Assembly: GCA_023269615.1 (NCBI GenBank)
Contig: JAHFSY010000012.1
Location: 1 to 64,000 of the forward strand
Source: Verrucomicrobiota bacterium
GTDB taxonomy: Bacteria > Verrucomicrobiota > Verrucomicrobiia > JABWAM01
Direction of reading: 5' to 3'
DNA: 64,000 nucleotides
The translations under genes were made by a program, and so were the position numbers. Numbering within the stretch: the first letter of the stretch is position 1; every line of letters begins with the position of its first letter. The notes beneath the pieces are model-generated. The model was not told the origin of the DNA. It ran no database searches and saw only the letters and a list, made by a program, of their open reading frames with translations. Below, piece by piece: positions 6,663-15,197 of the stretch.

Positions 6663-7943
6663 ATGATTCATCGTTTTCAAATTTTGATCTGGCTCAGCTT
6701 GCTGAGTCTTCCGTGGACCGGGTTGGGACAAACCAACTCCGTGGACGAACTTGTCGCGGAAGCCCTGCGTGACAATCCCGACCTTGCATCTGCCGAGGCT
6801 GACGTGGCGGCCGCCCGTGGCGAGAGACGCGCGACAGGCCAGTGGAAGAATCCAGAAATCTCCGCCGAGTATGGCGAGAAGCGCGTCTTCGACCGTTCGA
6901 CGGGTGAACTGAACGGCAAGGGCAACGCGCAGAATTACAGCATCATGCAGACGTTTGAATTTCCGGGTAAAGCCAGCCTGCGCAAGGCCATCGCCAATCA
7001 GAACATCCATCTTGCGGAACTCGCGCTGGAACAGATGCGCCTTGAGGTTTCCGCTCAGGCTCGCGAGTTAACGATTCAGTGGGTGACCGCAGAGCAACTG
7101 GCGGACGCTGAACGTGAGGTTGCCGACCGCAGTGAAACGCTCGTCAAGATGCTCGGGAAACGCGCGCCCGCTGGAGTCCAGGCGCTGCTCGACCAACGCA
7201 TCATCGAGGCAAGTCTCGTCAGCATTCTGACGCGCACACGCGAAGCCGAGGAAAAACGGGATGGAGCACGGTTCGCATTGAATTCTCTCCGAGGGCGAAA
7301 GCCAAACGACCCGCTCCGTGTTACCGCGTCCATGACACCTTCCCCTACAAAAACGGAGTGGGCGGTTCTTGTCGAACGAGCGAAGGATTCCAGTCTGGTT
7401 CTGAAATCGCGCAACACCGAGGTTGAGAAGGCCGAAAAATCCCTCAGCCAGGCGAAACTCGGATCGGCTCCCGATTTCAGCATCGGGCCGTTCTACAGCG
7501 AAGAGCGTGCGGTTGATCGCGAGCGTGTGTTGGGGGTGGGAGTTTCCATGCCATTGCCGATTTGGGATTCGAACCGTGGACAGACGGAAGCGGCGCGGGC
7601 GGGTGTTGCGCAGGCCCATGCGCGGAAGGATCAGGCTTCGCGCGACCTGGAACGCGAGCTGGCTGAACACGTGAACGCGTACCATCTGGCGTTGAAACAA
7701 CTGGAAAAGACGCCGCCTGAAATGCTCGCCCGGTTGCGCGATGGGGCGGAACTTGCGGATCGCCAGTACCGTCTTGGGGCGGTTTCCGTTCAAACCTACC
7801 TCGACATGCAGCAGCAATACCTTGAAGCAACCGATGGAATTCTCGGAGCCGTCACGGAGGCTCATGCACGGCTCTTGAAAATCCAGGTGATCACGGCGGA
7901 CGCCGCGCTTTGGAGCGCGCCTCCACAGGAGAAAAAACCATGA
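6663..7943 (+). CDS. czcC: Outer-membrane efflux protein, CzcC/CusC family (TolC fold)
   Basis: 426 residues with a signal peptide (MIHRFQILIWLSLLSLPWTGLG). Two OEP repeats follow, each of long Ala/Glu/Arg-rich coiled helices with the typical NPxLxxAxxxVxxARG motif near residue 40 and QxYxLGxxxxxxxLDxQ near 385. It forms the outer-membrane duct of a tripartite RND pump. The ATG at 6663 was chosen over the frame opening at 6582 because it places the signal peptide first. The stop overlaps the adaptor start by 4 bp (ATGA), indicating one operon with translational coupling. Confidence 0.9.
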   Translation: MIHRFQILIWLSLLSLPWTGLGQTNSVDELVAEALRDNPDLASAEADVAAARGERRATGQWKNPEISAEYGEKRVFDRSTGELNGKGNAQNYSIMQTFEFPGKASLRKAIANQNIHLAELALEQMRLEVSAQARELTIQWVTAEQLADAEREVADRSETLVKMLGKRAPAGVQALLDQRIIEASLVSILTRTREAEEKRDGARFALNSLRGRKPNDPLRVTASMTPSPTKTEWAVLVERAKDSSLVLKSRNTEVEKAEKSLSQAKLGSAPDFSIGPFYSEERAVDRERVLGVGVSMPLPIWDSNRGQTEAARAGVAQAHARKDQASRDLERELAEHVNAYHLALKQLEKTPPEMLARLRDGAELADRQYRLGAVSVQTYLDMQQQYLEATDGILGAVTEAHARLLKIQVITADAALWSAPPQEKKP

Positions 7944-8674
7944 GATGGATTGTACTCATCATCCCCCTTCTTCTTGTGTCCTGCGGCAAGAAGGAAGCCG
8001 CCAAGGAAGAACACGCCGAAGCCCCCGTGTTTGAAGCTGGCAAGGGTCTTCTCCTTTCAAAGGAAAGCCTGGAATCCATGGGGGTTCAAACTGCCAAGGT
8101 GGAAACCCGTTCGTTCGCTGCGACACTTTCCGCAACAGGCCAGATTTATCGTGGCGCGGATGAGAAGACATCGCACAACAGGAATTTCCGCACCGGGTTT
8201 GCATACGCTTCGGCCGCAATCCCGGTCGCCTCGCTCGAATTCGTCCAGGCAAAACCCAAAGTCGCTGTCAGCATGTCGGGTCATCCCGAGACGAGTCGCT
8301 CCACACGCATCATGCGTTTCGATGAATCCTTGAGCGCCGCGACGTCCACCGTCGAAGCCCTGCTCGAAATCCCTGACGACAAGAACACGTTCCCGATGGG
8401 AACTTTCCTCAACGTCACATTCACCTCGGCGCAAACCCGCACCGCACTCGCGATTCCGAGCGCGGCGTTGCTCAAGACATCCGAGGGAAGCTTTGTTTAT
8501 GTTGTCAACGGCGACCGTCTGCTTCGCACGATGGTGAAAGCTGGTGGTGAGGACTCCGGCTGGATCGAGATCAAGGAGGGGCTGCAACCCGACAACGTCA
8601 TCGCCATTCAAGGAGCCGATGCGCTCTGGCTCGCCGAACTCCGCGCAACCAAAGGCGGCGGCGGAGAGGATTAA
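7940..8674 (+). CDS. czcB: RND periplasmic adaptor, CzcB-like, short form
   Basis: 244 residues with lipobox Leu-Val-Ser-Cys at 12-15. After a short linker the sequence goes directly from the first beta-barrel strand (SFAATLSATGQI) to the distal barrel and membrane-proximal domains (PIPSAALL..GSFVYVVNGDRLLRTMVKAG). The biotinyl-lipoyl/hairpin block of usual roughly 400-residue CzcB/CusB proteins is largely missing, with only about 70 residues in its place. The frame is uninterrupted, so this looks like a real compact adaptor or an in-frame deletion. It links czcC and czcA in one operon. Confidence 0.75.
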   Translation: MRWIVLIIPLLLVSCGKKEAAKEEHAEAPVFEAGKGLLLSKESLESMGVQTAKVETRSFAATLSATGQIYRGADEKTSHNRNFRTGFAYASAAIPVASLEFVQAKPKVAVSMSGHPETSRSTRIMRFDESLSAATSTVEALLEIPDDKNTFPMGTFLNVTFTSAQTRTALAIPSAALLKTSEGSFVYVVNGDRLLRTMVKAGGEDSGWIEIKEGLQPDNVIAIQGADALWLAELRATKGGGGED

Positions 8675-8690
8675 CTCCACCCATACCATC

Positions 8691-11600
8691 ATGATTGATC
8701 GCATCCTTGAATTTTCCATCCGACAGCGTGTGTTTGTCCTGATCGGGACGGCCATCCTCATCGCGCTCGGCATCTGGTCATTTGTCCATCTCCCGATTGA
8801 TGCCGTGCCGGACATCACCAACGTGCAGGTGCAGGTCAACACCTCCGTCGAAGCGTTGGCGCCCGAGGAGGTTGAAAAACTCGTGACGTTTCCCATCGAA
8901 ACGGAGATGGGCGGCATCCAGGGAATGACGGAGATGCGCTCGCTTTCAAAACTGGGATTGTCGCAAGTGACACTGGTTTTCAAGGATGGTACGGACATCT
9001 ATCGCGCTCGCCAGCTTGTGAGCGAACGATTGCAATCGGTGCTGGAGGACATCCCCACCGGACTTCAACCCAAGCTCGCGCCCATCACGACGGGACTGGG
9101 CGAAATTTATTATTACACGCTGGATTACGAGCCGAATGCCAAGGACAAGCCTGCCACGCGATTCGATCAGCTCCTCCAACTTCGGCTCATTCAAGATTGG
9201 ATGATCAAACCGATGCTTCGCACGACACCGGGAGTCACCGAGGTCAACACCTCGGGCGGCTACGAGAAGCAACTGCAGGTCATGCCGGACCCTCGAAAGC
9301 TCAGAAGCGTGGACATGTCTTTCAACGAGCTGGCCGGAATCATCGAGGAGAACACGCAAAACGCGGGCGGGGGCGTGATCGAACGGAGCGGCGAACAGAT
9401 TCCAGTTCGCTCCGTGGGGCGTGTCAACACGGCTGCGGAAATCGCTGACATCCCGTTGAAATTCCGCCCGACTGGACGGGCATTGACAGTCGGCGACGTG
9501 GCAGAAACCAAGGTCGGCGCGGGATTCCGGACCGGAGCATCCACCCGCAATGGCCAGGAGGCGGTCGTTGGGGCCGCGCTGATGCTGTCAGGGGAAAACA
9601 GCCGTGCGGTAGCACAAGCCGTGCATGAGAAACTGGAGGAAATTCAAACCAAGCTTCCGCCCGGCGTCAAAATCAACACTGGGTATAACCGCAGCGAATT
9701 GGTGGAAAACACCATCAATACGGTAAAGACGAACCTCTTTGAAGGTGGAATTCTGGTGATCGCCATCCTTCTCATCTTCCTCGGCAACTGGCGCGCTGCG
9801 TTGATCGTGGCGTGTGCGATTCCGCTCTCCATGCTCTTTGCCTTCGCCGGCATCGTGCAGCTCGGCATCTCCGGCAACCTGATGAGCCTCGGAGCGATTG
9901 ACTTCGGCTTGATCGTGGATGGAGCCGTGGTGGTCATGGAGAGCGTCATCCACCGGATGGGCGAGAAACAACGTCAGCTGGGACGTCGCCTCAACCTGGA
10001 CGAGCGCTGCCACACGGTGCTGGGCGCCTGCAAGGAAGTGGGACGCCCGATGGTGTTCGGCGTCGGCATCATCACCATGGTTTATCTTCCGATTCTGGCG
10101 CTGACAGGCATTGAAGGGAAGATGTTCAAGCCGATGGCCGTCACCGTGGTCATGGCGCTGGTGGGCGCTTTAATCCTGACCCTGACATTGATCCCCGCGC
10201 TGTGCTCGTTTTTCCTGCGTGGCGATATCAAGGAGGAAGAGAACGCAATCGTGAAACGCTCCCGCGCCGCTTATGAGCCAATGCTTCGCTGGTGCCTGCA
10301 CCGGACCTGGCTCGTCACCTCGGGAGCAGTGGCTTTGTTCTTGATCTCCGTGCTGGTCTTCGCCCGGTTGGGAGCCGAATTCATCCCGAAACTCAATGAG
10401 GGTTCCCTCACGGTCCAGATGATCCGGACACTGAGTATCGGACTCGATGCCTCGATCAAGATGCAGGAAAAGAGTGAGAAAATCATACTGGAAAAATTTC
10501 CGGAAGTGCAGAGCACCTTTTCGCGTATTGGCACGGGCGAAGTCGCCACCGATCCCATGGGCGTCAACCTGGCCGATACCTACATTTTTTTGAAACCGCA
10601 CAACGAATGGCCGAAGATCAACGGCCAGCGCCGCACCAAGGAGGAACTTGTCCATGCAATGACGGAGGAACTCACGTCGCGTGTGCCCGGCCAGTCCTAC
10701 CTTTTTTCGCAGCCCATTGAGATGCGCTTCAACGAATTGCTGGAGGGAACACGGGCGGACATCTCGGTGAAGATTTTTGGAGACGACTACGATGAACTTG
10801 GGCGGATCGCGGATGAGATCAAGGAGATGCTCGAAAAGGTGAAAGGCGCGGGCGATGTCGAATTTGACGCCGTCGGGAAAGCTCCCATTCTGGAGGTCGT
10901 TCTGGATCGGGAAGCCATCAAGCGCTACGGGCTTCACGCATCGGAAATCAATGATCTGGTTGGCGTCGCGATGGGAGGCAAGTCGGTGGGTTTTGTGGTC
11001 GAAGGCAACCAGCGAACCGCGATTGTGGTGCGCATGGCCGAGGACTCCCGGAAAAACATCGAGGAACTTCACCAGCTTCCCGTGAAAACACATGACGGCG
11101 GACTCATCGCCCTCGGACAGGTGGCCAAGATCAACCTCTCCGAACAGGTCAACACGATCTCGCGCGAGTATGGCCGTCGCCGCGTGGCCATCATGGTCAA
11201 CCTCCGTGGACGTGACGTGGAGAGCTTCGTTGCGGAGGCGGAAGCAAAAATCAAATCCGATGTGAAGATGCCACAAGGCTATTACATCGAGTGGGGCGGA
11301 CAGTTTCAGAATTTGAAACTGGCGCGGCAACGGCTGATGATTGTGGTGCCGACAGCCCTCATCGTCATTTTTCTCCTGATTTTCAGCACCTTCCAGAGCG
11401 TGCGGCAGACATTGCTTGTTTTCACAGGCATCCCGTTGGCCGTGACGGGCGGTGTCTTTGCCCTGGCGCTACGCGGTCTCCCATTCAGCATCTCGGCAGG
11501 CGTGGGCTTCATCGCGTTGAGCGGCATCTCGGTGCTCAACGGCATTGTATTGGTGAACTATTTTAATCAGCTGCGGGAGGCGGGGCGTTCCGTTCCCGAG

Positions 11601-11819
11601 GCCGTTTTTGAGGGGTCCATTCAATGGCTGCGCGCCATCCTGATGACGAGCCTGGTGGCGGGACTCGGCTTTGTTCCGATGGCGATTGCGACGGGAGCGG
11701 GTGCCGAGGTTCAACGTCCACTCGCCACGGTCGTGATCGGTGGAATTATCTCTTCCACATTCCTGACGCTCTTTCTATTGCCCGCGCTCTACCAGAAACT
11801 TGAGAAGAAGGCTGGATAA
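8691..11819 (+). CDS. czcA: Heavy-metal RND efflux transporter, CzcA type
   Basis: 1042 residues from ATG 8691, the full length for HME-RND pumps: 12 TM segments in two halves, each with a large periplasmic porter loop. The start MIDRILEFSIRQRVFVL is classic. TM4 reads GAIDFGLIVDGAVVVMES, with the Asp-Asp-Glu proton/cation triad of CzcA-type (Zn/Co/Cd/Ni) pumps and not the CusA (Cu/Ag) pattern. It drives periplasmic metal export using the proton gradient, with the czcC and czcB products. It starts 16 bp after czcB, with no terminator between. Confidence 0.93.
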   Translation: MIDRILEFSIRQRVFVLIGTAILIALGIWSFVHLPIDAVPDITNVQVQVNTSVEALAPEEVEKLVTFPIETEMGGIQGMTEMRSLSKLGLSQVTLVFKDGTDIYRARQLVSERLQSVLEDIPTGLQPKLAPITTGLGEIYYYTLDYEPNAKDKPATRFDQLLQLRLIQDWMIKPMLRTTPGVTEVNTSGGYEKQLQVMPDPRKLRSVDMSFNELAGIIEENTQNAGGGVIERSGEQIPVRSVGRVNTAAEIADIPLKFRPTGRALTVGDVAETKVGAGFRTGASTRNGQEAVVGAALMLSGENSRAVAQAVHEKLEEIQTKLPPGVKINTGYNRSELVENTINTVKTNLFEGGILVIAILLIFLGNWRAALIVACAIPLSMLFAFAGIVQLGISGNLMSLGAIDFGLIVDGAVVVMESVIHRMGEKQRQLGRRLNLDERCHTVLGACKEVGRPMVFGVGIITMVYLPILALTGIEGKMFKPMAVTVVMALVGALILTLTLIPALCSFFLRGDIKEEENAIVKRSRAAYEPMLRWCLHRTWLVTSGAVALFLISVLVFARLGAEFIPKLNEGSLTVQMIRTLSIGLDASIKMQEKSEKIILEKFPEVQSTFSRIGTGEVATDPMGVNLADTYIFLKPHNEWPKINGQRRTKEELVHAMTEELTSRVPGQSYLFSQPIEMRFNELLEGTRADISVKIFGDDYDELGRIADEIKEMLEKVKGAGDVEFDAVGKAPILEVVLDREAIKRYGLHASEINDLVGVAMGGKSVGFVVEGNQRTAIVVRMAEDSRKNIEELHQLPVKTHDGGLIALGQVAKINLSEQVNTISREYGRRRVAIMVNLRGRDVESFVAEAEAKIKSDVKMPQGYYIEWGGQFQNLKLARQRLMIVVPTALIVIFLLIFSTFQSVRQTLLVFTGIPLAVTGGVFALALRGLPFSISAGVGFIALSGISVLNGIVLVNYFNQLREAGRSVPEAVFEGSIQWLRAILMTSLVAGLGFVPMAIATGAGAEVQRPLATVVIGGIISSTFLTLFLLPALYQKLEKKAG

Positions 11820-11856
11820 TGCGGCGTCCGCCATCACCCCCACGGATGGAATCGGA

Positions 11857-11928
11857 CACGAACGCGAGCTGGAGTTGATTTTCCCAAGCGAAATGCCCAG
11901 GCTCCGTCCGTGGATAACTTCTTTCGCA
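11857..11928 (+). repeat. T repeat, copy 3 (right half)
   Basis: Matches the right half of T copy 1: GCGAGCTGGAGTTGATTTTC, AAATGC.CAGGCT and CGTCCGTGGATAnCTTCTTT, ending TCGCA. No tRNA sequence follows here; the next gene starts 22 bp on. Confidence 0.65.
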
Positions 11929-11950
11929 TACGCGCATTGCACGGTGACTT

Positions 11951-12466
11951 ATGGGAGCGTTGATTCGTTTTGTCTTGGGCAACTTCACCCTGACCTTCCT
12001 GGTGTTGGGGCTGCTCGCTGCCGCGCTCTCGTTGGCGCGGAAGCCCCGCCCGCTGGCCATGGCCACCGTGGTCGAGGAACTGTTCGCGTGGTTCCTCCTG
12101 TTTTCGATCGGGATCTCCTTCTTTTACAACTTCGTGTTCCACGTCTTTTTCGGCGATCTCGCCGCCCGGTACATCGGCTGGGCGCAAAGCCCCTTCCAGG
12201 CAGAAGTCGGCACGGCGAGCTTGGGGTTTTCGGTTGTCGGCTTTCTCGCATTCCGTGGAGGGTTCGGCATGCGGACCGCCGCGGTGGTCGGGCCTGCCTG
12301 CTTCCTCCTCGGGGCGGCCGCCGGCCACATCTATCAGATGATCGCGGTGCACAACTTCGCGCCGGGCAATGCCGGTGTGATCTTCTACACGGACCTCGGG
12401 GTTCCCGCCATCGGGTTCGTCCTGCTCCGTCTTCAGCACCGGCTCGCCTCGCTGGGCGCCACCTAG
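11951..12466 (+). CDS. DUF6790-like integral membrane protein
   Basis: 171 residues with five or six hydrophobic segments (about 5-27, 38-62, 72-92, 98-116, 140-160). A conserved-looking acidic/aromatic patch (WAQSPFQAEVG..SLGFSVVGFLA) and a GHIYQM motif match my memory of the DUF6790 family, small membrane proteins of unknown role. It begins 22 bp after T repeat copy 3 and is followed 18 bp later by a DUF1801-type gene; the two may be co-transcribed. Confidence 0.65.
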   Translation: MGALIRFVLGNFTLTFLVLGLLAAALSLARKPRPLAMATVVEELFAWFLLFSIGISFFYNFVFHVFFGDLAARYIGWAQSPFQAEVGTASLGFSVVGFLAFRGGFGMRTAAVVGPACFLLGAAAGHIYQMIAVHNFAPGNAGVIFYTDLGVPAIGFVLLRLQHRLASLGAT

Positions 12467-12484
12467 ACGCTTGAAACCCGCTTT

Positions 12485-12943
12485 ATGAAAAAACGATCCA
12501 CATCTGTTTCCAAATCCCCGCCGAAGGCAGGCGCGAGGGCCAAACCGGTGAAACTCCTTGCAGGCGGAAACCCGCAAGTTGCGAAGGCCGACGGCGACGC
12601 GCCCGTGCAGGCCTACATCGCGGCGATGCCCGGCTGGAAACGCGACCTTGGGAAGCGCCTCGACGCGCTCATCGTGCGCAACGTGCCCAATGTGCGCAAG
12701 GCCGTGAAGTGGAACACGCCATTTTACGGCATCGAGGGCCAGGGCTGGTTCCTGGGGTTCCACGTCTTCACCCGCTACGTCAAGGTGAGCTTCTTCCGTG
12801 GCACATCGCTGCGACCCGCTCCATCCGGAGGCACGGGCAAGGACGCGCGCTGGATTGACATTCACGAGGACGACCTCAACGAGGCGCAGATGACGACCTG
12901 GGTGAAGCAGGCGGCCGCCCTGCCCGGCTGGGGCAAGTCGTAG
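12485..12943 (+). CDS. DUF1801 (YdhG-like) domain protein
   Basis: 152 residues: a basic, low-complexity N-terminus of about 40 residues, then the DUF1801 core with VxxYIAAMPGWKRDLGKRLDALI, a KWNTPFYG motif and a RYVKVSFFRG strand. These proteins adopt a small steroidogenic-like alpha/beta fold and are common in soil bacteria; the molecular function is unknown. It is the last gene before the inverted element at 12990. Confidence 0.8.
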   Translation: MKKRSTSVSKSPPKAGARAKPVKLLAGGNPQVAKADGDAPVQAYIAAMPGWKRDLGKRLDALIVRNVPNVRKAVKWNTPFYGIEGQGWFLGFHVFTRYVKVSFFRGTSLRPAPSGGTGKDARWIDIHEDDLNEAQMTTWVKQAAALPGWGKS

Positions 12944-12989
12944 GCAGTGTGTCCCGGTCTACGACTTGATGCCGGCGGGCACCCGACGT

Positions 12990-13161
12990 CAGGGCTTACG
13001 CATTTGGACTCCGAGGTTCTTCCAAATCTGGATGTGAGGCGGTTGCCTGTGCTTTTTGTGCCTCTTTGCGGCCAATTCATTTGTTCAGCACACGGAAAAT
13101 GGCCACAAAAAGGCGCAAGAGGCACAAGAACGACGAGCCGATCCCAAATGCGTAGGCCCTG
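12990..13161 (+). mobile_element. Foldback (MITE-like) element A
   Basis: A 172-bp element with terminal inverted repeats CAGGGCTTACGCATTTGG / CCAAATGCGTAGGCCCTG and an internal inverted pair built on TGTGCCTCTTTGCGGCCA and TGGCCACAAAAAGGCGC. The reverse complement of a second copy at 19990-20203 aligns over its whole length, except that about 42 bp are missing here. It has no coding capacity, so any movement would need a transposase in trans. The gene-free interval 12943-13274 consists of this element and S repeat copy 3. Confidence 0.75.
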
Positions 13162-13186
13162 CACCCGGCGCCGGCATGCATGCGGA

Positions 13187-13223
13187 GATTTCCGACTGGC
13201 TTCCGCATTACTTTTCTGTCTGG
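13187..13223 (+). repeat. S repeat, copy 3
   Basis: TTTCCGACTGGCTTCCGCAT followed by TACTTTTCTG, 26 bp right of element A and 51 bp before the ATG of ccl. With copy 4 at 16529 it brackets the ccl-ich-ict operon as a direct repeat. Confidence 0.6.
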
Positions 13224-13273
13224 ATGTCCCCGCCACACGCACCACGATCAACCCTCATCTGGGAAGACTCCAC

Positions 13274-14134
13274 ATGAAGCCATTTTTATCACGTTGTCTG
13301 CTGTTTACCCCGGCCAATCGCCCGGAACGCTTTCCCAAGGCCAAAGAGTTGGGGGCTGATGGCCTGATCATTGATCTGGAAGATGCCATTTCGCTGCCTG
13401 AAAAGGATTCCGCCCGGGATCAGGCAATCAATTATTTTATCAGCAGACCACGGAGTGATGGATTCGTGCAGTGTTTGCGCATCAATTCAATCCGCACCCG
13501 GGCAGGCCTGAAGGACATCACCAAGCTGTGTGAATCTGCGGTACAGCCAGCCATGTGGCCCGATCTATTGGTCCTGCCCAAATCACAAAGCGCCAGTGAA
13601 ATTGAAATCCTCAATGAGCTTTTAACGCCGAACACGGTTGCATTGCTGCCGTTGATTGAAACTGCGAAAGGCCTGGAGCACGCACATGAGATCGCCCGCG
13701 CCAAAAATGTTGTCGGATTGATCTTTGGCGGCGCCGACTTTGCGGCCGACATCGGGGCAACCATGGATTGGGAGCCCATGTACTCGGCTCGCGCGCAATT
13801 GGTGCAGGCTGCGGCGCAGGCCGGAATAGCTGCCATCGATGTGCCGTACTTGCACTTGAAAGATCCGGATGATTCCAAAATTTTGGAAGAGACCCGGCGC
13901 GTCAAAGCCATGGGGTTTACCTGCAAATTATCGATTCACCCCAAGCATATCAAACCCATCATGGATACCCTCTCGCCCAGCCCTGAAGAAATGGATAAGG
14001 CGAAGGCGGTGGTTTCAGCCTATGAAGCGGCCAAGGGCAATGCGTGTGAACTGAATGGAAAAATGATTGATGTGCCGGTTTACCGGTCCGCAAAACGTGT
14101 GCTGGCACTGGCATCCATTGGAGGAAGCAAATGA
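13274..14134 (+). CDS. ccl: CitE-family lyase, probably (S)-citramalyl-CoA lyase
   Basis: 286 residues. The start SRCLLFTPANRPERFPKAKELGADGLIIDLEDAIS is the CitE/malyl-CoA lyase TIM-barrel N-terminus, with the substrate-binding Arg and the metal-binding acidic residues. Further on come VALLPLIET and the FGGADFAADIGA metal loop. There is no citrate lyase acyl-carrier or alpha subunit nearby. Instead a MaoC hydratase and a CoA-transferase follow with ATGA overlaps, the gene set of itaconate degradation (Ict-Ich-Ccl in Pseudomonas, RipABC in Yersinia). The predicted reaction is citramalyl-CoA to acetyl-CoA plus pyruvate. Malyl- or methylmalyl-CoA lyase activity is the alternative. Codon use is visibly less GC-rich than in flanking core genes. 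Confidence 0.8.
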   Translation: MKPFLSRCLLFTPANRPERFPKAKELGADGLIIDLEDAISLPEKDSARDQAINYFISRPRSDGFVQCLRINSIRTRAGLKDITKLCESAVQPAMWPDLLVLPKSQSASEIEILNELLTPNTVALLPLIETAKGLEHAHEIARAKNVVGLIFGGADFAADIGATMDWEPMYSARAQLVQAAAQAGIAAIDVPYLHLKDPDDSKILEETRRVKAMGFTCKLSIHPKHIKPIMDTLSPSPEEMDKAKAVVSAYEAAKGNACELNGKMIDVPVYRSAKRVLALASIGGSK

Positions 14135-15195
14135 CGGTTCCATTCAGAAGTTATCTGAAGCTTGGCAACAATCATTACCGGGAGCACTTCGGCCTGGATT
14201 TTGAGCAATTTGAAGTTGGTCAGCATTTCCACCACCGGCCGGGAGTGACCGTAAGCCAGGAGGACAATGCCCAGGAGGCATTGGATACCATCAATAATGC
14301 ACAGTTACACTATGATGAGCACTATGCCTCAAAAACCGAGTGGAAACAGTGCCTGGGTGTCAGCACCATGACCCTGCAAAAAGTGATCGGCATGGCCTCC
14401 AAAACATTTGGTCGCAAACTCAGAATATTGGAAATGATTGATATCGCCATGACCCATCCGGTATTTGGCGGCGACACCCTGTATGCAGAATCTGAAATCA
14501 AGGGAAAAGAGGACTATTCCGATAATCCGGATGTCGGGCTGTTGACGGTAACCACCAAGGGTGTGAACCAAAAGGGGGATGTTGTCGCAAAGGTGGACTA
14601 CAAGATGCTTGTTTACAAGTCAGAGAAGCATCCCATCGAAGTGGCGGCCAAATTGCATCGTGGTGGCGTGGAAGACCAGAAGTTTGCCTCACATCGCTTG
14701 CTGGATGACGGCAGCTTCATGGAGCAGGTCGGCATTTATTATGAAGATTTGCAGCCGGGAGAATTATATGAGCATCGGCCCGGAAAGACATTTTCGGAGG
14801 AGGAAAACCGCCTGCATGCGTTAAGATCCATTGAGCTTTGCCCCCAATATTCAGATGGCAATTACATCAAAAAACATTCCAAACATGGCATGCAGATCGC
14901 CGAGCCATTTCTGATCGGGGTGATGACAGCCTTGACCACCCGGACGTTTGACCGTGTTGTTGCAAATCTTGGTTGGAACAACATCAAATTGCTGGAGCCG
15001 GTTTATGCCGGGGATACCATTTATGCATCTTCCGAGATCCTCGACAAACGCGAGTCAAAATCACGGCCAACGCAAGGCATCATGCATGTGCGCTCGGATG
15101 CCCATGATCAGGATGGCAAACTGGTCTGCACCTATGAGCGCTATTTTCTTATCTATAAAAAGGGCATGGGGCCTTACAAGGATGCGGGGTATTGA
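14131..15195 (+). CDS. ich: MaoC-family double-hotdog hydratase, probably itaconyl-/mesaconyl-CoA hydratase
   Basis: 354 residues with two MaoC-like hotdog halves (about 20-170 and 185-350). Each begins with a (DFE..F.VGQ.F.HRPGVTVS / EDLQPGELYEHRPGKTFS) strand, and HRPG is repeated in both. It overlaps ccl by 4 bp and the CoA-transferase start lies 3 bp after its stop. In the itaconate route this enzyme hydrates itaconyl-CoA (via mesaconyl-C4-CoA) to citramalyl-CoA. A mesaconyl-C1-CoA hydratase role is possible because the double-hotdog length suits either. Assignment rests on context plus fold. Confidence 0.75.
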   Translation: MTVPFRSYLKLGNNHYREHFGLDFEQFEVGQHFHHRPGVTVSQEDNAQEALDTINNAQLHYDEHYASKTEWKQCLGVSTMTLQKVIGMASKTFGRKLRILEMIDIAMTHPVFGGDTLYAESEIKGKEDYSDNPDVGLLTVTTKGVNQKGDVVAKVDYKMLVYKSEKHPIEVAAKLHRGGVEDQKFASHRLLDDGSFMEQVGIYYEDLQPGELYEHRPGKTFSEEENRLHALRSIELCPQYSDGNYIKKHSKHGMQIAEPFLIGVMTALTTRTFDRVVANLGWNNIKLLEPVYAGDTIYASSEILDKRESKSRPTQGIMHVRSDAHDQDGKLVCTYERYFLIYKKGMGPYKDAGY

Positions 15196-15197
15196 TC

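Noticed and set aside
13274..14134. Citrate lyase beta subunit
   Set aside because: No acyl-carrier (CitD) or alpha (CitF) subunit is adjacent; a MaoC hydratase and CoA-transferase are instead.
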